Shown: piece by piece, positions 59,589 through 64,000 of the stretch | How the letters are laid out: every line of letters begins with the position of its first letter | Numbering within the stretch: position 1 is the first letter of the stretch | NCBI RefSeq assembly: GCF_000708755.2 | Contig: NZ_JGVU02000002.1 | Span: 310,001-374,000, forward strand | Source: Metabacillus indicus LMG 22858 | Lineage (GTDB): Bacteria > Bacillota > Bacilli > Bacillales > Bacillaceae | DNA: 64,000 bases | Direction: 5' to 3' | Translations under genes and position numbers: made by a program | The notes under the pieces: model-generated | Seen by the model: the letters and a program-made list of their open reading frames with translations, nothing else | Database searches by the model: none | Told to the model about the DNA's origin: nothing

Positions 59589-60548
59589 ATGAAGAGGTTC
59601 CGTTTGGTTGGCATAATCATGCTGATGCTGCTGACAGCAGCTGTCATACAGAATCCGTTTACGTCTGCCTATGTGACGACGATGAAACAGGAAAACGTCG
59701 CTGCTGTTAAGCAGCAGGATGAATTGTATGAAACGATTGCAGCCAAAATGAAAGACTATGAAAAGCCTGCCCAGGATGCCGTCATACATACCGTCTGGAA
59801 AGCTACACCAGGCTATAACGGGCTGTCTGTAGATGCAGAAGCCTCGTACCGGAAAATGAAAAAAAATGGCGTCTTTGATGAAAAGCTTCTTGTTTTTAAA
59901 CAAGTCAGCCCCCGGGTTCACTTGAACGATCTGCCTCCTGCGCCAATTTACAGAGGCCATCCGGAAAAGCCGATGGTTGCTTTTCTGATTAACGTCGCAT
60001 GGGGAAATGAATACTTGCCGGACATGCTGCGGGTTTTAAAAAAGCATGGGGTAAAAGCTTCTTTTTTCCTTGAAGGAAGATGGGCTGAACAGAATCCTGA
60101 CCTCGTCGCGCAACTTTCAGACGGAGGCCATGATATCGGCAATCATTCCTATTCCCATCCTGACATGGCCAGACTGACTTCAGACGAAACGAAGAGGCAG
60201 ATAACTAGGACTAATGAAATCATCAAAGGGCAGACAGGAAAACAGCCTGTCTGGTTTGCACCGCCAAGCGGAAGCTTCAGGCAGGAAACCATTGCAGCTG
60301 CCGCAGAATATAACATGAAAACCGTCCTTTGGACCGTAGATACGATTGACTGGCAAAAGCCTGCGCCGAATGTTTTAGTTGAACGTGTCATGAAAAAAGT
60401 CCATAATGGGGCTATGATTCTCATGCACCCGACAGAATCTTCTTCGAAAAGCCTGGAAACGCTGATTACATCCATTAAGCAGAAGGGCTACAGCTTTGGA
60501 AATGTAACGATGCTGATGGACGAAAAGCGGATGCCGGCACCTGAATGA
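59589..60548 (+). CDS. ylxY: YlxY, polysaccharide deacetylase-like protein with altered motif 1
   Basis: 319 residues from the ATG at 59589 (AAAGGGGGG), the length I recall for B. subtilis YlxY. A signal or anchor helix is at about 5-22. The NodB domain covers about 128-310. Motif 2 (HSYSH, 186-190) keeps the metal histidines. Motif 1, normally TFDDG, is FLINVAWG (132-139), so the catalytic and metal-binding aspartates are missing. Motif 3-like PPSGSFRQET is partly kept. It may be inactive as a deacetylase or have another role, possibly in sporulation. Confidence 0.9.
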   Translation: MKRFRLVGIIMLMLLTAAVIQNPFTSAYVTTMKQENVAAVKQQDELYETIAAKMKDYEKPAQDAVIHTVWKATPGYNGLSVDAEASYRKMKKNGVFDEKLLVFKQVSPRVHLNDLPPAPIYRGHPEKPMVAFLINVAWGNEYLPDMLRVLKKHGVKASFFLEGRWAEQNPDLVAQLSDGGHDIGNHSYSHPDMARLTSDETKRQITRTNEIIKGQTGKQPVWFAPPSGSFRQETIAAAAEYNMKTVLWTVDTIDWQKPAPNVLVERVMKKVHNGAMILMHPTESSSKSLETLITSIKQKGYSFGNVTMLMDEKRMPAPE

Positions 60549-60602
60549 TGACAGAGGAGTGCATAATGCGGATCCTTGGAAGCATTGATAGGAGGAACAA
60601 GC

Positions 60603-61841
60603 TTGATAAAAAAATATACATGCCAAAACGGCGTAAGAGTTGTGCTCGAAAATATTCCCCATGTGAGATCAGTTGCAATCGGGGTATGGATCGGCACGGG
60701 ATCAAGAAATGAAAATGAAAAAAACAACGGCATTTCACACTTTTTGGAGCACATGTTCTTTAAAGGGACAAAAACAAGATCAGCACGGGAAATTGCTGAA
60801 TCTTTTGACAGCATCGGCGGGCAAGTAAACGCTTTTACTTCTAAAGAATACACCTGCTATTACGCCAAAGTGCTTGATGAGCATTCTGATTTCGCGCTAG
60901 AAGTGCTTTCTGACATGTTTTTCAACTCCACTTTTGATGAGATTGAACTTAAGAAAGAGAAAAACGTCGTTTATGAAGAAATTAAAATGTATGAAGATAC
61001 GCCTGATGATATCGTTCACGACCTTCTCAGCAGAGCAACCTACGGCAATCATCCCCTGGGATATCCGATTCTCGGAACGGAAGAAACCCTTGCTAAGTTT
61101 GAGAGCGACACATTAAGAGACTATATGGAACAATACTACACTCCTGAAAATGTGGTCATTTCTGTTGCCGGAAATATTTCTGAGAGCTTCATTAAAGAAG
61201 TTGAAAAACAGTTCGGGTCATTTGAAACATCCAAAAAAGGAACCGAAATTTCAGCTCCTGCTTTTATGACCGAGAAACTCGCACGGAAAAAAGATACAGA
61301 GCAGGCTCACCTTTGCATTGGTTTTGACGGCCTTCAGGTCGGACATGAAAAGATTTATGACCTGATCGTACTGAACAACGTTCTTGGAGGCAGCATGAGC
61401 TCAAGACTTTTCCAGGATGTAAGAGAGCAAAAAGGCCTCGCATACTCCGTGTTCTCATACCATTCATCCTATCAGGATAATGGTATGCTGACGATTTATG
61501 GAGGAACGGGCCGGGCGCAGCTTGATGTCCTGTTTGAAACCATTCAGGAAACACTTGAGGTCCTTAAAAGAGACGGCATTACGCAAAAAGAGCTGACAAA
61601 CAGCGTTGAGCAAATGAAGGGCAACCTCATGCTCAGTCTTGAAAGCACAAACAGCCGCATGAGCCGAAACGGCAAAAATGAGCTCCTTCTTGGACGCCAC
61701 AGAAGCTTGGATGAAATGATTGAAAAAATTAATGAAGTAACAGCTGATAACGTAAATGCTCTTGCAAAACAGCTGTTTACAGATGAGTATTCCGTTGCGC
61801 TTATAAGCCCTGATGGAAAGCTTCCTTCTTCTCTTCGTTAA
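60603..61841 (+). CDS. mlpA: M16-family zinc protease MlpA (YmxG)
   Basis: 412 residues from the TTG at 60603, with AGGAGG 7 bases upstream and the N-terminus MIKKYTCQNGVRVVLE as in B. subtilis. An ATG-started frame at 60576 has no SD. The inverted zinc motif is H46-F-L-E-H50, with the distal Glu in the ENVVYEEIKM-type region. The C-terminal domain has GGSMSSRLFQDVREQKGLAYSV. This single-chain pitrilysin-like peptidase is reported to influence extracellular protease production in B. subtilis. Confidence 0.95.
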   Translation: MIKKYTCQNGVRVVLENIPHVRSVAIGVWIGTGSRNENEKNNGISHFLEHMFFKGTKTRSAREIAESFDSIGGQVNAFTSKEYTCYYAKVLDEHSDFALEVLSDMFFNSTFDEIELKKEKNVVYEEIKMYEDTPDDIVHDLLSRATYGNHPLGYPILGTEETLAKFESDTLRDYMEQYYTPENVVISVAGNISESFIKEVEKQFGSFETSKKGTEISAPAFMTEKLARKKDTEQAHLCIGFDGLQVGHEKIYDLIVLNNVLGGSMSSRLFQDVREQKGLAYSVFSYHSSYQDNGMLTIYGGTGRAQLDVLFETIQETLEVLKRDGITQKELTNSVEQMKGNLMLSLESTNSRMSRNGKNELLLGRHRSLDEMIEKINEVTADNVNALAKQLFTDEYSVALISPDGKLPSSLR

Positions 61842-61848
61842 CTTCCCG

Positions 61849-61877
61849 GACCTGCCTTCAAAGCAGGTCTTTTTTTT
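61849..61877 (+). terminator. Intrinsic terminator after mlpA
   Basis: GACCTGC / GCAGGTC with a 7-base loop and TTTTTTTT. Confidence 0.92.
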
Positions 61878-61918
61878 GTGTGCGGGGATATATATGTTAA
61901 AAAGGAGGCTTCCTGAAC

Positions 61919-62176
61919 ATGAGACTGAGCGAGCTTAGCGGAAAAGAAATCGTCGATGTTAAGAGAGCGGAAAGACTCGGCATTCTGGGGCAGACCGATC
62001 TTGAAATCAATGAAAAAACCGGCCAAATAACCGCCCTAGTGATTCCGTCCGTTAAATGGTTTGGATTCAGAAAGCAAGGTGACGAAATTAGGGTTCCGTG
62101 GACCCACATTAAAAAGATTGGCTCAGATATGATCATTCTGGACATAGAAGATCATCAGATCAAGCTTCTTGAGTAA
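61919..62176 (+). CDS. ymxH: YmxH, YlmC/YmxH-family PRC-barrel protein
   Basis: 85 residues. A PRC-barrel fold is suggested by MRLSELSGKEIVDVKRAERLGILGQTDLEINEKTGQITALVIP and the final IGSDMIILDIEDHQIKLLE. It has AAAGGAGG upstream and its own terminator downstream. Family members (YlmC/YmxH) are linked to sporulation in annotation only; the function is unknown. It is conserved between mlpA and dpaA in Bacillus. Confidence 0.9.
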   Translation: MRLSELSGKEIVDVKRAERLGILGQTDLEINEKTGQITALVIPSVKWFGFRKQGDEIRVPWTHIKKIGSDMIILDIEDHQIKLLE

Positions 62177-62206
62177 AAGCGATTGGCGTGCCAATCGCTT
62201 TTTTTT
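62177..62206 (+). terminator. Intrinsic terminator after ymxH
   Basis: AAGCGATTGG / CCAATCGCTT with a 4-base loop and TTTTTT, directly after the ymxH stop. Confidence 0.93.
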
Positions 62207-62233
62207 ATGCGTTTTAATGCTTCAAAGACTATC

Positions 62234-62261
62234 ACCCTGCATGGCGTTTTGACATAAGATG
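62234..62261 (+). promoter_or_regulatory. Candidate SigK promoter of dpaAB
   Basis: AC (62234-62235), 17 bases, CATAAGATG (62253-62261). The SigK consensus is AC-N17-CATANNNTA, so all but the last base fit. In B. subtilis this operon is transcribed late in the mother cell by SigK, which supports the call. The start of dpaA is about 70 bases downstream. Confidence 0.6.
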
Positions 62262-62331
62262 CTTAAGTAAGTTCACTATGAGTTTATTTATTTGAATATA
62301 GACATCGCGAAAAAGTAGGTGAAAGGGTCGT

Positions 62332-63234
62332 ATGTTAACAGGACTTAATATAGCAGTCATTGGGGGAGATGCCCGGCAGCTTGAGGTGATCAGAAAGCTT
62401 ACAGAACTGGATGCAAAACTGTTTTTAATCGGTTTTGATCAGCTGGACCATGGCTTTACCGGTGCCGCAAAGCTTAAGCTTGCCGAACTGCGGTTTGAAG
62501 AAATAGATGTGATCATTTTGCCTGTTCCCGGAACAAACCTTGAAGGCCATGTCGATACCATTTTCTCTAATGAAGAAGTCGTGCTGACGGAGGAGCTTAT
62601 TGCAAGGACGCCTCCTCACTGCGTCATTTATTCCGGCATCAGCAATTCATACTTAAACGGAATAATCCAGGAAACGAAAAGAGAGCTGGTTCAGCTGTTC
62701 GAACGTGATGATGTGGCCATTTATAATTCCATTCCCACCGTAGAAGGAACCATCATGATGGCCATTCAGCACACGGATTTTACCATTCACGGTTCGAAAA
62801 TTGCGGTCCTCGGACTCGGACGCGTAGGCATGAGTGTAGCACGGACATTTTCAGCTTTGGGGGCTAAAGTAAAGGTCGGGGCAAGAAAATCGTCGCATAT
62901 TGCACGGATTATTGAAATGGGGCTGCAGTCCTTTAAACTTGAGGATTTGGAGAAGGAAGTAACAGATGCCGATATTTGCATCAATACGATTCCCCATCAG
63001 ATTGTTACGGCAAAAGTAATTTCAAAGATGCCTCCACACACGCTGATTATCGACCTTGCTTCAAAGCCGGGCGGAACGGATTTTAAATATGCTGAGAAAA
63101 GAGGCATTAAAGCACTGCTTGCACCGGGACTTCCGGGGATTGTTGCCCCAAAAACAGCCGGTCAGATTGTTGCCAACGTCCTCTCATCATTGCTTTTGGA
63201 GGAGTTTTCTAAACGAAAGGGGCCATCATCATGA
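62332..63234 (+). CDS. dpaA: Dipicolinate synthase subunit A
   Basis: 300 residues. The N-terminal domain begins LNIAVIGGDARQLEVIRKL. A second Rossmann motif, IAVLGLGRVGMSVARTFSALG (about residues 161-181), binds NAD(P). Together with DpaB it oxidises the lysine-pathway intermediate to dipicolinic acid in the mother cell. The product fills the spore core with calcium. AAAGGGTCGT precedes the ATG. The 3' end overlaps dpaB by 4 bases. The gene proves the organism's lineage is endospore-forming. Confidence 0.97.
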   Translation: MLTGLNIAVIGGDARQLEVIRKLTELDAKLFLIGFDQLDHGFTGAAKLKLAELRFEEIDVIILPVPGTNLEGHVDTIFSNEEVVLTEELIARTPPHCVIYSGISNSYLNGIIQETKRELVQLFERDDVAIYNSIPTVEGTIMMAIQHTDFTIHGSKIAVLGLGRVGMSVARTFSALGAKVKVGARKSSHIARIIEMGLQSFKLEDLEKEVTDADICINTIPHQIVTAKVISKMPPHTLIIDLASKPGGTDFKYAEKRGIKALLAPGLPGIVAPKTAGQIVANVLSSLLLEEFSKRKGPSS

Positions 63235-63830
63235 AAGTACAAGGCAAACGGATCGGATTCGGCCTGACTGGTTCACACTGCACCTATGACGCTGTTTTCC
63301 CGCAGATAAAACGGCTGATTGACGAGGGAGCGGATGTGATGCCGGTCGTCACAAACACAGTGAAAATGACAAATACGAGATTCGGCGAAGGAGCCGAGTG
63401 GATCAAAAAAATCGAGGAGCTTACTGGCCACAAAGCCATTGATTCTATTGTAGGGGCTGAGCCGCTTGGCCCGAAGATTCCTCTGGACTGTATGGTTGTC
63501 GCACCGCTTACAGGCAATTCCATGAGCAAACTCGCAAACGCAATGACAGAATCTCCTGTCCTTATGGCAGCAAAAGCAACTCTCAGAAACCATAAACCGG
63601 TTGTTCTCGGCATTTCAACAAATGACGGTCTTGGACTGAACGGTGCGAATTTAATGCAGCTGATGGCTGCCAAAAATATTTATTTTATACCGTTCGGCCA
63701 GGATGCGCCATTTCAAAAGCCGAATTCGCTTGTTGCTAAAATGGATCTGCTTTTGGAAACAGTAGAGGCAGCACTTGAGCATACACAGTTTCAGCCGGTC
63801 ATTATTGAAAAATTCCGGGATGACGAATAA
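63231..63830 (+). CDS. dpaB: Dipicolinate synthase subunit B
   Basis: 199 residues. It is a flavoprotein-fold (UbiX/Dfp-like) protein: RIGFGLTGSHCTYDAVFPQIKRLIDEGADVMPVVTNTV and CMVVAPLTGNSMSKLANAMTESPVLMAAKATL. It is required with DpaA for dipicolinate formation. The ATG overlaps the dpaA stop (ATGA) and GAAAGGGG lies upstream. asd, a supplier of the pathway, follows after about 140 bases. Confidence 0.97.
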   Translation: MKVQGKRIGFGLTGSHCTYDAVFPQIKRLIDEGADVMPVVTNTVKMTNTRFGEGAEWIKKIEELTGHKAIDSIVGAEPLGPKIPLDCMVVAPLTGNSMSKLANAMTESPVLMAAKATLRNHKPVVLGISTNDGLGLNGANLMQLMAAKNIYFIPFGQDAPFQKPNSLVAKMDLLLETVEAALEHTQFQPVIIEKFRDDE

Positions 63831-63869
63831 GCCTCTTCCTGCTAGAATAGAAGGCAAGAAAAATCATGG

Positions 63870-63898
63870 TTGTATAATGTATACACCTGGTCTATGAT
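63870..63898 (+). promoter_or_regulatory. Candidate promoter of asd
   Basis: TTGTAT (63870-63875), 17 bases, TATGAT (63893-63898). A second -10-like TATAAT lies at 63873-63878 without a good -35. It would make asd independent of dpaAB, as expected for a vegetative lysine/threonine pathway gene. Confidence 0.45.
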
Positions 63899-63968
63899 AA
63901 ACTAATACACAATATGACATGAAGTTATTCCGGAAACCGCCGGATATTCGCGGAAGGGGCTATGATTG

Positions 63969-64000
63969 ATGAGTACAAATGGTTATCACGTTGCTGTCCT
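63969..64000 (+). CDS. asd: Aspartate-semialdehyde dehydrogenase, first codons only
   Basis: The window ends after ten codons and two bases: MSTNGYHVAV. The HVAV fits the start of the NADP-binding fold of Bacillus Asd. AAGGGG lies 11-12 bases upstream. Position after dpaAB agrees with the dpaA-dpaB-asd-dapG-dapA order. The call rests mainly on context, because so little sequence is visible. Confidence 0.75.
   Translation, partial: MSTNGYHVAV

Overview
The window is a stretch of core chromosome from an endospore-forming, motile member of the Bacillaceae. The gene order follows Bacillus subtilis almost gene for gene from the end of sucC to the start of asd. The dipicolinate synthase pair dpaA-dpaB, CodY, SigD, the swrB/swrD swarming genes and a DNA polymerase III of the PolC type all point to this family. 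All confident genes are on the + strand. I see no tRNA, rRNA, insertion sequence, prophage or CRISPR array. The genus cannot be fixed from the sequence alone.

Layout. (1) 1-2183: end of the succinyl-CoA synthetase operon (sucCD), a terminator, and the DNA-uptake gene dprA. (2) 2204-9678: topA, trmFO, xerC, hslV, hslU, codY, closed by a strong terminator. (3) 9680-36408: the fla/che operon, from flgB to swrB. It encodes the basal body, the export apparatus, hook assembly, the C-ring, chemotaxis signalling and SigD, with no internal terminator that I can find. (4) 36420-39820: rpsB, tsf, pyrH, frr, separated by several stem-loops. (5) 39887-49400: uppS, dxr, rasP, proS, polC. (6) 49495-57197: the rimP-nusA-rnpM-ylxQ-infB-ylxP-rbfA-truB-ribF-rpsO translation/transcription cluster, preceded by a leader with an intrinsic terminator. 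(7) 57258-64000: pnp, ylxY, mlpA, ymxH, dpaA, dpaB and the first codons of asd.

Two departures from the B. subtilis order stand out. cheC is missing between cheW and cheD, although CheD keeps its catalytic residues and FliY keeps both CheY-P phosphatase motifs. cdsA is missing between uppS and dxr, where only about 110 bases remain and a stem-loop occupies part of them. Other points worth attention are the rimP leader attenuator, a near-consensus SigK promoter before dpaA, a candidate SigD promoter before flgB, an enlarged low-GC variable part in the hook protein, a very long FliK, a run of five consecutive TTG/GTG starts in fliH-fliK, and a polysaccharide deacetylase homologue with a degenerate first motif.

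I do not see an evidently new multi-gene system. Most of the novelty lies in lineage-specific losses and in regulatory elements. Start codons were re-chosen from ribosome-binding sites and remembered family lengths and N-termini. Promoter calls are by eye and unproven.
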